From contig JAINUG010000031.1 of the NCBI GenBank assembly GCA_029706075.1, forward strand, positions 3,393,001-3,457,000: a stretch of 64,000 bases of DNA. The letters are read 5' to 3'. Shown here piece after piece: positions 26,801 through 41,400 of this stretch (positions are counted from its first letter, which is position 1; each line of letters opens with the position of its first letter). The notes under the pieces were generated by a model. It was not told the DNA's origin, did no database searches, and saw only the letters and a list, made by a program, of their open reading frames with translations. Both the position numbers and the translations under genes were made by a program. The stretch comes from Aldrovandia affinis (lineage: Eukaryota > Chordata > Actinopteri > Notacanthiformes > Halosauridae).

Positions 26801-29800
26801 TCACTGAGCATATTTGTAATTTGTTTTTGCCTTTGTGATCAGATGCTCATTGACCATTTTATGTGTCTCTCATTAGCGTTTTTGACATTCGTTGCATTAC
26901 ATTAATCATTACATAACTTTAATTTGGCCCACGGGCATGGTCACAGCATTCATTCACTCTGTATCAGACACGTCTTGCATTTTTGTTTTTGCTCCTGAAC
27001 ATGTTTTACTTAAGAAAAGATCAATTTTTGGGAAAAGGTTAAGTTTTTTCACTGTGGCTGCTTATTGGTGCTTTGAACGGATTCCTCTGACATTCTCGCT
27101 CTGTCCGTGTTTAAACATGACTGCGCCTTTTATCTTGTGGAGGCTGGAAATACAGGCTCTTTGGTGTTCCTTTGGCCCCAAGCGGTGGATAACGTGTGGC
27201 CGCGCTGGTGCTGGTGCCGCCGCTGCGCCTGTGACAGTGACCTGAATGACAAGCAAACTGACAGAGAGGACTAGGAGCAGAGGTCAGAGGTCACGTTTGA
27301 TCTGGGAGGAGACCTTTCTCCGCACATCTAATCAGCGTGGACGGACTTCTCAGAAATTCCCCGCTCCGGCTGGGGTCCCGGCAACGTCCTTCATGCGAGG
27401 GCCTCCTTGACTGAGACGCCTCTGTCTTTTGTTTCAGGGGCAGAACATTGACATCGGACATGGTGTTTAAGAAATAGAATGGTGCTGTCAAAGATGCTGT
27501 TTATTTGACATTGTTTTTCTTTTTTTTTCCTTTTTTTTTGTTTTGGGTTTTTTTAGAATAGCGATTAGTATAGTGATGAATAAACTTTACTATGATACTA
27601 ATCTCTACCGTCTACTTGGAGTATGTCCAACACTTAATTTATATTGCTTTGATTGATAATATTTTATTTACATGACCTATAGCTTGATAAAAAAAAGTAC
27701 ATTTTGCATTGTAATCTTTTAGTTCATTATATCTGTGACACAGATGTATCTGAAATGAATTTGCTTGATGATATTTATATTTCATATTTGACACAAAAAA
27801 CAAAACGCATTGTCAGTTCCCAATGGTTATTTATGAAATTGGGAGAATTTTAATGAGTATTACATTAACCTGGTGTTGAAATCCTTTCTGTGATATCATT
27901 CCCAAGGCAGAAACAGGGTATCTGATGGCTAAAAAGCTCACTTAGAAGTTTATAAAACACTGAAAAATGGTGTGACATTTGAAATTTGGTACAATCTGGC
28001 ACCATTGTAACAACATTTTTCATGATTTAAACCTTTGCAAGCTCCCCATTGTAATCTTACCGGGGCATGTTCAAATCGTATGCACCACCCCAGCATTAAT
28101 AAATAGACATACATTTACAGAGAAACCGAGACTCCGAGAATAAACTGTGCCATGTGCACTATTTTATTTATTCATCCATTTATTTTTTGGGTCCCTTTTC
28201 CTACGAAACACTGCACAGACTGGCATGCTTGTGTAACACTGCCTTACGAGCTTATCGTGAAAAAGCCCTCTTTGTTCACGAGTCGAGTCCCCTTGCAAAA
28301 AGATCCTCTCCTCCCAGCTGCATTTTTAGAAAGAGAGGATTATTCAGGTCAGACCCGAAGCAGTGTCTTTTATTTTAGTGTGTAAATCACAGGCTCAGTC
28401 TGAAGAGCCTTTTCATAGTTAGTTCCTGCATGTGGCCTGCATCTGGGAGACAAGGCCGGACTCAAAAGCCCTTCTTAAGGGTGTTTGAACTTAACCATAA
28501 TGCCGCTGTCAAGCGCACAACGAAAACAACAACAACATTCGTTCCTTTGATTAATTATCTTACACAAGATCCTTGGAGACAGGATTGACACATTGTTTTC
28601 TTCAATTTTATTGAAATGGAATGTTGGTTGGGGGGAGTGGTGGGCAAATGCAAATTTTACTACAATGCACTTGACAAACATTGAAAGCCAGTGTAGTGAC
28701 TGCTGTTTGTTTTTTTGTTTTTTTTGACAGTGTAACAAGTCAGGGTTGATCGACAATTTTTTCTTTTACAACAGTAATGCTTGAATATATTTCGTACGGT
28801 GTCACAAAACTGTTGTTTTCTTTCACATTGAAACACATATTTTGGGTGGCTTTGCATATGTGTTACCCACTTTGGCTGGTATCATATCAATGCACAATAA
28901 ATAGACTCTGCACTGTACACAATTATTTTGGACAACATACATTTTTCACTACTCTGTTAAAAGTACAATTATAAAGTATGTCAGATGCCATCAAACTAAA
29001 ATGACACCTTTCAATTTTTGGGGGGATAATCCTGAATTGAGTTTAAAAAAGGATGACATTGTGAAAATGCAAAATTAAAATGCACTAAATGTGGCATTTG
29101 CTTGTATCAAAAAATTGCTCGCAATTGTGACATTTTAAAGATTTCCTTTGTCAGCAAACAGATGTTTCTGATTGGTCCACCATCTTTATAGTCTCAGAGA
29201 TGCACAAAGTCTCTTCTCCTAAAGGGTGAAAGGTCACAGTCTGTTCCTGTCCAACACGGCGTTCGTTGGGGTCCTTGCTGTGGGCACCATACGGGGTTAC
29301 GCACTTGGCTCAACCCCGGATCTGTCATGTCAGATCCATCTCCCATCCAGACCTGCCTTTGATTCTCCCATCTTAACCGAAAGCTTCAAATCTCAAATCA
29401 AAGTGTGGATGTGCTGTGTCTGCTTGTCAGACAGGGTTAGGCTTTTGGAAGCTCAGTGAACCTGTAGGAAAGGGTTGCAGCCGCTTGGCTCACAACAAAG
29501 CTTTCAATTACTGTACCTTCTGACTCAATCTTTGCATCAAGCCCACACGCCACCCTTCCCAGCCACCCAAAAAGCTTAGTGTAAGAGAGTTAAATACATG
29601 AATCTTTATGCAAAACAAAACAGACAACAAACAAGGGCATTAATGCTATCTTTTTTACATAGTATTCAGTAAAAATGCTAGCTAAATGTGCACTACAAAT
29701 GTATTTAATGGTTTCCTGAACGATGTAAATATGTTTAATCAACCCAAATACAGTAAACGTTGTGACTCACCCATGTAAAGTTTGTAACAATGTTGCATAT

Positions 29801-32405
29801 GTTAATAAACATTACACTTTATTTTTTTTACTTTTCTCCCTGTGTGTAGTACAAACCTGACAGCTTTGGTACTCATTTATGATTTATAATGTATACACCC
29901 TGCTTATCTCAAGAGTGCAAATTCATTTTAAGTGTCTTATCAGTTGCTTCATATACTTGATATTGTTTCTTGACAAAATGTCATGCCATATTGATTTTGT
30001 AACAAACCTGTGCAGAAACCTTTATATACTATTCTTGTTTTGTAATATAATGGGAGAAATTCATCATTGTTTGCAAAACTGTGGGTTTTCTTCCCCCTCA
30101 ACCAGCAACATTCTCTGTTGTGTACCTGATATTGTGACAGTTCAGGGTGACCAGCCTGTCTTTTTCCTTGCAGTGTTCTGCCTCATGTGGGAAAGGATAC
30201 AAGTACCGGAAGGTAACCTGTGTGGACCTGTCTGGAAGGCCCGTTCAGGAGGAGAACTGCCAGCACCTGACCCGTCCCAGCAAGCAGAGGCGCTGCCGAG
30301 GGGGGCGCTGCCCCAAATGGAAGACAGGAAACTGGGGAGAGGTACATTTTAAACACAGAGCCAAATACCCCTCACCTTCCCCTCCCCTCCTTACCTCAAC
30401 TGGTATCCTCCTTTTTCTTCCAAGCCTTTCATGTGGCTGCTTGCAAGGTTTAAAACGGTCTTTATTTCACTTTATGTGGGTAGGCGGGCCCCATTGCGAG
30501 TTGCCCTGTGGCTCGCACTTGGCATTGTGGCTCCCTCCAAAACCATTTACCACCGCAGGTTTTTTTGCTATGTCATAGCTCATCTCTCTGGCTCAGAAAA
30601 TCCCTCGGTAGGAAGCCTACAGGGGCAGCGGGGGTCGTAACTTCCCTTTCATCCAGGGGCCCCATATGGGTCAAATCCAGTCAGCGTGAAGCAGTGCTGA
30701 ACACAATAGCGAACCGGCCAGAAAAGTCTTCCGTGTGACCTGCCCAAATTGACTTACCCTATCGGAGAAAGACAGAATTCCCAGCGTGCTCGAAACATAT
30801 GAGAGCCTGCGAAATGTCTCGGGGAATTTTTTAGGCTAGGCTCAGGCGAGCGCCCACATCTGTGAGCCATACCTCAAGGAGTGCGATCTCAAACAGGCCC
30901 TTTTGTGCCTCTTAATCTTAAGTGCGTACTCTGGGGCGGATGAAGAGAGACCTCCAGAAAAGTATAGCAGATGTTCTGAAACAGGCTGTTATTACAAGTG
31001 AATGGGGCATACACGGCAGCCTTTGTGCTTGAGCTGGATGGCTGGTGTGATTGGTTGGGAAGTGTACTGCTGAGCAGCCTCCTCATTGGGGGAGACACTT
31101 TAACCAGGGGCAGCTCTTCCCAATTTAAACATCCCTTTGAGAAAACCACAAAACGTAAGCCAGCAAGGCCACAAGGCGGGCTATCCTGCCTGCTCCCCTT
31201 CAGATTCTTGAGTTATCCTTCATGTACACAGTGCAGATGAATACAATGAAGCACATTATGAACTCAGTCATGTGAGTCTTACGGATGAAACGTTTGAAAT
31301 TTGTTTTTGGGCGAATTTCACATTGAAACTATAGACAGCGCTGCCAGCGCTTTTTTTCTTCTTCCCACATTAGCTCATATAGTATGGAAAATTGCAGTTG
31401 CAATAGTTATTGTTTCACAATAAGTGCGATGGAATATTGTCAGATATTCTCAAAGACCTTGAATAAGTAGTCATAAGTGAATTAAAGTGTAGGAGAGAAG
31501 AGTGTGTAATTATGGCGGGAAAACATACCCCCTGGCAAAAAAAGAAACCCACTCGCAAGTCTGCAATTTGTTGGTAATCAAAGTACCTCAGAATTGTGTC
31601 TCTGTACAAACACGTACTGCCCAATTCAGTGGTGTGGTCATGAGGTGCACCATTTAAAAAAGTAAAATAATGGTATGTTGGAACGAAACTAAGTATAGGC
31701 ATCAAGTCGAACAAATACTCAACATCTGATTCTTGACATTTCAAACAATATCATATGTAGTAACTTGAATCCTTGGTTCTGGTAGTTGGTCTTCCTCCAT
31801 TAATTGGAGAAAGTACACCTTATAGAATAAGAAACCTTAGTAAAGAATTAAATCAGGGTTTTTTTCAATGTGTTGGTAATGAACACAAAGAAAGGTACTA
31901 CCCAGGTCTACAGTACATCTTGAGTGAGTGCCAACATGCAAAACCGGTTTTCATATGTATTCCTGATGTGAATTTATCGCTGTTTCCCCTCTGCCTTTGT
32001 ATGTTAAATATGAGCAAAAATGTTTTGTTGTTTTGTGCAGGAATTGTAAATGGGACAAGTTTATCTTATAGTCATCCGTTTGTGTTTGCTTTCACGGTGA
32101 AGAAAATATAAACCATGGCATTCTTCAGTTATATGGTAATGCCCTACAGTGCTCTTGTGATGCTAACGTATAGTGTTGAAATACACATGAATGAGTGCAG
32201 GTGATGTGCAGTTTGAGGAGGGCGTGATTTTTCTTTCTTGGGTGACCTTAGTGGTAATCTTGGGCATCTTTAATCAGAGAGCTCTTCCATCGCATTCCAT
32301 GGGTTTCATGGTGTGTGCATCTGGACGTGTTTACCGTCTGTTTCTCGGGGTCTCACTTCAGCCTTTGTGCCTAACCATTCTGACGGGTGGGTGGGCAAGG
32401 GCCCT

Positions 32406-32472
<67 letters not shown>

Positions 32473-35400
32473 GTATGGAGGTGTGCCAGGTCAGGCCAAT
32501 GCCTCCAGAACCAAGGAGACCACGAGCGATTTTTACGAGTCATTGTGCATTGCAACGGCAAATAGTTCTTCCTTTATGCACCAATCCACATGTACCACGC
32601 TTGTGGAAATGCACACATAATGTGCGCACAAGCTTTTCCCGCCGACGCATTGACCTCCTATCGATTGCATTAAGCAGCAGATGCCGTTGCATTTAAAGAA
32701 AAGAATATTGAAGTGGAATCGTTTTATCGTTCATGGCGATCAAACTCATCGTTAATATCACAGAAGTGGTCAAGTCATCTTGTTCTTTTAAATGAGAGGC
32801 TTTGTCAGCGCTCGCTTAAAACGACGCCGTGTAACCTTATTAAGAATGACCCCGTTATTCAGTTTGTGCCCGATTTTTAAACAGCATTGCTTGCACAGTC
32901 TAAAAATTGACAAGATGATGTGCAATAATATACGAGTAACCTTACCTGGTGTACATTGCAATGCATTAAAAACCTACCCCCGTAGGTATGGAATGCACTT
33001 TTACCCAATACTGTTAATATGTGAACAACATCATAATATGCCAAATGACTTATTGTGGAACAGCTATAGAATTTGTGCACAAAATATAGATAACAACTGA
33101 ACCTCTACTTACCACAGTCCTTAAAGCTCTGCTTTTGTCTTCCAGCTGTAGACACAAGGTCTAAAAAAAAGGGTGGGGGGGGGGACAAACAAACAAAATG
33201 TAAAGAGTCTAAATATTACATTGAGAATGTGTGCACCTCTGACCTGAGCTGTGGTTCAGACCGACTGCCACGAGGAATGAAATCTAATCCTGCATGCTCT
33301 TGGCTTGCACAGCCTCTGCAGAAATCTGCTCTTTATTATAGAGGGAAGGCTGAGTGCACTCTATCGAATGGAGGTTTTATCGCTGTTAGACAAAGTCAGA
33401 CAGAGTTCCTACTACAGGGGCCTCTTATTTATGCACAGTTCGTTTGGCTCATTATTTCTTTTTCCACTTATGTAAACATTATTTTGCACAATGCGCCGTC
33501 TAGTTTTCTCCCTTGTAGAGTGACTTCTTCTGGAGTGCAGATGTACATAGCTCTTCACAATTACAGATTTGTCTGACCAGATGTACCCTATAAACCAGAA
33601 TCTGCAGTTATAAAGCTGTTTTCAAATATAATTAATAAGTATGACATTTTACATATTCGGTTCTCTGTGGCTCGGTTGGTAGAGCGTGGCGCTGACAACG
33701 CTTAAGTCGTGGGTTCAATTCCCTTTGGGGACCACGTATACTGAAACAAAAGTGTATGCATTCACGACTGTAAGTCGCTTTGGATAAAAGCGTCTGATAA
33801 ATGGAATGTATTTTATTATTATTATTACTCAGAATATAGAGTGCTGGCAGACTACACTGATTATGGTCCTATGCATGTTATCTCTGATTTCTGGTGTTAC
33901 TGTAAAATTATAGTGAAATAATAACCAAATATGAATCACAGGCAAATAAATTATAGGTGCAGTACAGGCTGTTGACTATATTTCCTTTAAAAGCAAATCA
34001 ACAAATCCAAACAAGGCTTGCAGCTTAAACCTATGGTACTGCTCTCACAGTGCAGGTGCAGAAGTATTTATCATAGTCTGAACAACTGTTTGTCAACTAT
34101 TACTGTGCCCAGTGTATAATGTGGATAAGATCAAATTCAAGGATTTGCTCAGTTTTATTGACAGACGTCATATTTGTGTGTTACATAATGTAATATTACA
34201 TGCATGTTGAATTCAGTTTTAGTATTTTATGTCAATCTTAAATGTAATGCAGTTGCTGGTGATGACAAGGAGGATGGTGAGGAGGAGGATATATATACAT
34301 TTTGTCTGAATGTTAGACATCATTTCATATAATTATCTTCATGCTTCCATTGTTATGCTATATATGTTTATAGTTATGATCTGGAAGTTTGAGAACAAAT
34401 TTGAATAATTATTGATGAATACTAATTGTCAAAAAGCCATGCTAAATCGATCTACATTCTGGATATTACGATAGAACATTTATAAAGTCTGACTGAAAAG
34501 AATCCCGTCCTGTCCTGCCTTGTGTTAAAGCATTAAGCTAAACCGTAGCATTGATGCTTCATCATGTCACCGTCAAGCTCATTTGTATATATTTTACATT
34601 AATGGATATAAATATGCATACCGTAGCCTATTATCGATGCAATAACTGTTCAATTAAAACAATAACTTTTATGACACCACCGATTTGCTAAAGTTACAGT
34701 TTGTTTTAAAGAAAACGAAAAGGCTACGGTACTGAAAGTATCTACACTTTATTCGATACAGATGAATAGTGATGACTTTATCTTTCGGAGTTTCCATTCC
34801 GTTCACAAAACAGACTGAGCAAAGGAAGCTAAACTTACCTTTCCTCTCGGTTTAGTGCTCCTCGTCTTGTGGAAGAGGGAGACAGCAGCGGGAGGTTCTC
34901 TGTCAGATTGGAGATCAGCGCAGCCCAGAAGAGTCGGAGTGCCCGAGCTCCGACCGCCCAGCATCCAGCCAGCTTTGCCAGGCCGCAGACTGCCCCTCGC
35001 GTCACAGGTGGAGTGAGGGAGACTGGCACGAGGTGAGTGCGGTCGCTCCGAGTGCACCGAAGCACGCGCTCTTCAAAACAAACAAGTTCGAGATGCGTCT
35101 GTCCTCGTGACGTGTGTTAGAGTCATGTTGCTGATATAGTGTGAGGTGCCAGCGGTTAACATGGAACAGATCCCTGCTCGCTAGACGTTTCTTGTCAGAG
35201 GTCCAACGGAGATGGAGACTTCACAGCACTTGTGGGAGGGATGGGGAGTCTGCCTGTGATGGAAATCAGATAAAAAATAAAAAATAAAAAAGATTATTTA
35301 ATTATGCCATATATTCATTTTTAAGAATACGAAACCAATTAAAATGGGTGCATGATTGCTGATATCAAAACCATAAATTGACTTATTTAAATGGTTATGC

Positions 35401-38400
35401 ATTTAAAACCAATGTAAATATTTATTTTCAAACCAGTGGTGCTCTTGACTTAAATAAACACAATTCTGCAATTAAGCAGTTTTAATTATATATGTAACGG
35501 AGCAGTAATCAAAATATATCACGTTTCCATCAGCAAAAGGGCAGGTGGACTGCATTGTATTTTTTATTTTTTTTTACCCTGTGCAAAATGCTTTATTAAA
35601 ATAGTTTGAATAAAAGCAAATGTTCAGGGAGCCTTAAATCTAGGTCAACAAGCAGCGTGAAATCGTAGCACTTAGAAGAAAAGTCTAATTAGTCGAGAGC
35701 CCTGCTTGCAAATACCTTCTCAGCCCCCCTCCTGGCTACAGCTGGAGACAATTATGGATGCTCTCTCTGTTGTTGGACGTTAGTCGGGTCATGTTGCTTC
35801 ACAGAGCATTGGTGGGGCTCCTCAAACTCTAAAAATTTACAACATGTGACAGGTTTCCTAGAAATAGGTACTGCATCCTTCTGTCTTAATTAACCCATTA
35901 CTTTGGGGTTCTCATATTATGCATTTTCTTTTTCTTTTGTTTGAATACAAGATTTTACATAAAGGTTATGTAAGCACCTCTTTATTTGTCTGTGTAAAAA
36001 CAGCAGGATTTCTAGCTCTGTGTGCAAGTATTCATCTTTACACCCATTTTATTGAAGGCTGTGATCCATTATATTCAACAGTTGCTTCCCTTTGTTTGCT
36101 CAATTCAGTGATTCTCAGCCTGGGGCCCACTACAGCTTAGATATGTGGCCCATTTGACATGCAGCAAAGGGGACGAAATGGCTGCCGGACAAATAGAATT
36201 GATTCTATGTAGAAAAATGCCTTTTTTGTTCAATGTGTAGATAAATAGCTTTGCGTGAAATAGCATAAACAAGCGTATCAAGTGAAGTTTCAGCAGCTTA
36301 ACATTTTTACTGGTGATAGTAAGGGCTGTGAGTGAAGCCCACGTGACAAGAAGGGCCCCATTGATTGACAAGTATTTACTGCCTTCATTTTAGCAAAAAT
36401 AAGAGATTTGAGTTTTTCTGCTATTAGAATATTGAAAGCAATGTACTACATTTTCAACAAGCTGAGCTTGCAATGGTACATTCCTTTCTAATACTGTATA
36501 AAGTTCACATAACACTGTGATGCTCTTGAGTTGTTTGACAAGGTTGAACATTGAACAGGACAGAGTCCAGCTGGAATTCATTTGCAATAGCTGAAGTAGT
36601 TCACAAGTGTTCATGACGCAAAGCCTCTTGCCCTAAAGTTTGGGTTACCATCCAGTGCAGGACAAGCATCTGGGTTTCAGTTTACTTTAAGCCTTGATTC
36701 ATAGAATGCAGGTAATGCATTTGCGATGTACGTCACACAGACCCCACAGCTTAACTCATGCAGGCAATCATCAGTCAGGCGTGGGGGACACAAAACTGTA
36801 ACTGCTCATCCAAGCTCTCTTTCCATGGATTATGTTTGTCCAACACAGAGCCAGTTGGTGAAGATAAGCAGTCTTTAACTGGCATGGTTTACTTAAACAG
36901 AACCGCAAGAGGACTGTAAATGGCTGTGCAAACATCGGTTTTCACCTTGGGGTCTTGTTCTACTCCAACTCAAACAGTACATTTGACAGCTAGAGCAGTG
37001 TTTACAGGTCTTTATCTCCTCTTTCAATCAATTTTGTCAGTCATCCATACAAAACAAAACCTTCAAGTCACCCATAACCCAATTTGTTCAGGTATAACCT
37101 CTCTAACCTTTGCTTAAGGACAGTGGTAAAGTAGCACTGGGTTGAGGTCTCCAACTGCCCTAATTGTTTCACCGATCATTTGCATTGCAGTGCAGCAAAA
37201 GTTGCGGATCAGGGCGCAGGCGCAGGACTGTTGTGTGTTTGGACCCGAAGGAGGAGGAGGTCGACGAAATGTACTGTATGGCCCAGAAGAAACCGGCTGA
37301 CACAGAGAGCTGTAACACTCAGCACTGCGAGTTTGTGTGGATCACTGGGGAATGGACAGAGGTGAGTGTTCAAAATAGTGACCTCCATATGACTGGAAAA
37401 CACAGACACGGAGATCAATGGCTTGACGTACATTACATAATATGTAATTTCCCAGTCACATGGCTGATCATTTGAGCTACAGTCTTCTCTCTCCTCCTTG
37501 ATCTTTTGGTTTTTGGAAGCATTGCATTCGAAAGGAATTTTGTCCTGCGTATTGCATCATGTAATGATGATTAGAGAGCATTAGTAAGGATGTGGTTCAG
37601 CAACCTTGTTTCACTGGACCTTACCGATAGAATGTGGTATAAGTTGTAGACTAAATATATATCTAAATTCATTGGATTGGTAAATCTTTTTGTATATGTA
37701 TATGTATATTGTATATTGTATATTGTATATTTTGTATCTGGTGTGCTCGTGAGTAATATAATTTTCCAGGAATTGTTCCACAAGAACTGTTGAATAGGCT
37801 GGTGCGACCACCATACTCACCAACATGTCACCCATGTGTCCCAGTTCATCATCATCATGCTTATTGGTATTGCTTGTCTTGTATGATCCCTGGTTCCAGT
37901 GTTCAGTTAGCTGTGGACAGGGCTACCAGAGGAGGCTGGTGTCCTGCAGTGAAGTGCATTCTGGGAAAGATCATTATGAGTACGGGTACCAGTCCTCCTC
38001 CAGCTGTCCTGGGACCCCACCGGACAGTATCCTGTCGTGCAACCTCGCCCCCTGTACTGCTCCACAGGCTTGGAGAGTCGGAATCTGGGGACCGGTGGGT
38101 GCTTTCTTTAACATTATTCCTTTTGATCACATTTTTATAAAAATAGAAGACATGATTTACACTTTATTTCCACAACATCCGGACTCAACGACTTAATTTT
38201 CTGTACCATCATTGCCTTTAGTCCCACAATCAAACCAACCTGGCACAGCTTTTACTGAGAAGTGATTTGCTGGTGGAGTTTGTCAGGAGATTTTAATCTT
38301 TGTTTAACTAGTTTTGCTTTCATGTTACCACACAGCTGACTAATGAGTATGACTATAACTTTAGCAGGGGAATATTTAGTAAATGTCATCGTCATTAGAA

Positions 38401-41400
38401 GTAAATCATGGAAATATACACACTTAATGAAAATAGTCATATATATATATACAGTATATAAACACACATACTCTTTAGAAAGCATTTTCAAATTAGTGGT
38501 TTGTTTTGGACTGAACATGGTAATATTTGGAATAGTGTGAACATGAAAATTCAAGGATGGATGAAACCCAAACAAACAAAAACCACAAGAGAATTGGTTC
38601 TCAGTCCATTAACAAGGCATTAACAAGGGAACTTTTTGTTTGGTAAAACTGCTGTTTGAATACAAGTATGTATTGCAGAGCTGAAAGGTGAATATTCCTT
38701 CAGTTGTGCTGTTTATTGAGCTTCAAATAGTGCTAACTGGGTAGCTTACCAGCTTTGTTTTTGTTGTTTGGGTATAATATAGTAAATTGTACACACCATG
38801 TTTGTCATCTTTACTTGCAGGATTAAACTTTCTCTTCAAAAATTATGAACAGCCCATATTTTAAGTGACTAGCCTCTGAAAGGCTAGTGACTGAGATTAC
38901 AAATAATTGTTAACATTAGATTGTAGCCAGCCTATATAGATAGCCTATTTTATAGTGTAAAATTATAGTGTAGTGGATAACGCCAGTTCATTTGATTTTC
39001 AGTTTGACAATGCAGAAGATATTGTCCTTTTTTTAAAAAGAGGCCCAGGATAGAAGAGGAGGAGAGGTGACGAACTAAGTCTATTTAGATACAGACTATC
39101 ATAGTTCAGAATCTGATGCAACTTGTCATCTATCTCAGTGATTCCCAACCTGTCAGGCGCCTAACATTGTGATCTATTTTTTACCAATATTGAATATTTA
39201 CACATTTTTTTACCAATATTGAATATTTACCAATATTTATCTTGGCCACTAGCCTCGCTTGCCAGGCTCTGAGCACATTTTCTTTTCCCCCTTGAGTCTC
39301 GCAACATCCCTGCTCTCGTCTGTCTCAATTTAGGTTATACACATTAGCCAGTGACAAGTTTATTCCTTCATTCCAAAGCTAGCTAGCAAGTGATACTTTA
39401 TCAACTTATGTACATATACACCCAGCATTTTTTTACTTGCAAGCATGAGGATCGACATAACATGTGAAATGAAACAAGGAACTTTTATTTGCCTTCTTTC
39501 TGCTTACATTTTCTGCTTATATTCAGAATTTTCATGATTTCATGGGTATATTTCCATGACCTAATGAGTTATCAACAATAATGGACTTCAGGCTCCATGA
39601 AGCTGAATATGTCTACGTCATCTTTTGCTGCCAGTAGCTACAGGCTGTTTGTGCTGAACAGGTGGGCTTACCTTAGTTTGCATTCCTCCCAGTGCTCAGT
39701 CACCTGTGGAGAGGGCATGATGGAGAGATCGGTGCAGTGCGTCTCCGTTGAGGGGCAGGAAAGTAACCAGTGCCAGTCCCGCATGAAACCGGAGGAGCAC
39801 AAGGCTTGCAGCAGCCCTGGCTGTGAGTATCCTCTTCCTGTATGCCGCCGGGCTGTACTGTGGTGAACTCTACAGCCTCTGATCTCTTCCCTTTGCAGGT
39901 CATTTGCCCACCAGCTGCAGTGATGTCCAGAGCCAAAATGTTTTTTTGCCAGATGGGGAGCAGTTGCTCATTGTAGAAGGAAAACCATTGAAGGTGAGAT
40001 CATTCTACAGTACCACGGCCTTTATGGGGCTGTATTGTCATAAATCTGTGCATAAATTTTTTATGAAAAGAGGTAAACATAAGGAAATATTCCTGTCTTC
40101 ATATTTCACCATTAACTTTGCTTACCTAAAGTAATTTACCGTTGAGTTAATCATTGTCACTATAATATTATGATCAAATATATCACATAATTATTTAGAT
40201 AATAATTATTATTTTACCACCTGTGAGGACAGCCTCTGCAAACTCCACTGCCTCTGCCCTTCTGTGTAGCTGCTTTACTTGGTTTAATTCGGCCTGTGCT
40301 ACACAACGGGGGTTTGGTTGTGATTTGAGGACTACCTTTTCAATCAAGCCGTTCTGATCCGTTTTTTTAAATACCTCCTCCCAAAGTGGGTCAGATCTCC
40401 TCTCTGCGAAGCCCCACGCTGATTTTTCCCCTCTCCTCAGATCTACTGCGCCGGAATGCAGTCGGACAGTCCACGGGAGTTCATCACACTGAGGACAGGC
40501 GACACTGAGAATTTTTCAGAAGTCTTTGGCTTCAGGTAATGGTATTCTGAGCCGGCAGGTCCATTCTCGGGAGACGGACGAGGCTGGCTTTCTCTTTTTT
40601 ATCGGAAACAAAGAACCCACTGTGGTGTATCTTTGACTCAGGCTCAACAACCCCACCGAGTGCCCCTACAACGGAAGCCGACGGGAGGACTGCCAGTGCA
40701 GGAGGGACTACACCGCCGCCGGCCTATCCACCTTCAGCAGAGTCCGGCTGGACCTCAGCAAGATGCAGATAATCAGTGAGTCACAGAGACACATCACTTC
40801 CTGACAGTATTGCTGACACTGACACTGTCCTTGATCCACATTCCACATTCTACTCAAAATGTTTCGGGACTTGGATCGGAAGTGAAAGTACTGATCCTGG
40901 GACAGCATTCATTGGACGATTAAGGCATTTTTATATTGTTTTATTGATATAAACACTCATCGTGTTGCCTACTCTAGAAGTGTTATGAGTCTTTGAAAAT
41001 GGGGGAATATACAGTGTAGAATGATCACCAACGATCTTACTGCAACTCCCCTCAACTGACGGGTTTATGACGATATATCACAATATGTCTCCCAAGTGCA
41101 CAAGTCTTGCTCAGGCAAATATTTCTCTTGTACAGTATTACCTAACAGTCTGAACAAAAACCTCTTATACACCCCAGGCATTGTATACAATTTTGGCTCA
41201 TTTTTCCCTTTCTCTGAGTAACAGATTTTTATGAAAAAGTATGGTGTGTTATAATGAATGCATGGTTCTAGTACCTTATAAATTAGATTTTTTGGGGGGG
41301 GGGAGATTTTGGTGATAGGTACTGCAACACGGTTATGACTCGGGAAAAACTCTGTGAGCCGGACATTGAGCTCCTTGCCATCTCCCTTTGCCCCTTCTAC

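Larger units (their letters stand above)
30342..34855. other. Intron E22-E23 (4514 bp), no gene
   Basis: Noncoding. It contains a (CA)n microsatellite (32407-32471), a tRNA-derived SINE (33659-33812) with an ATT tract after it, and a short G-run near 33175. Nothing else is recognised. Confidence 0.7.

Noticed and set aside
33659-33740. Functional tRNA gene
   Set aside because: A- and B-box-like blocks are present, but the folded arms do not pair well and a SINE body and tail follow directly.
36105-36170. hAT-like end (CAGTGATTCTCAGCCTGGGG)
   Set aside because: No matching inverted end or 8-bp duplication could be found; a similar short string at 39135 is also isolated.
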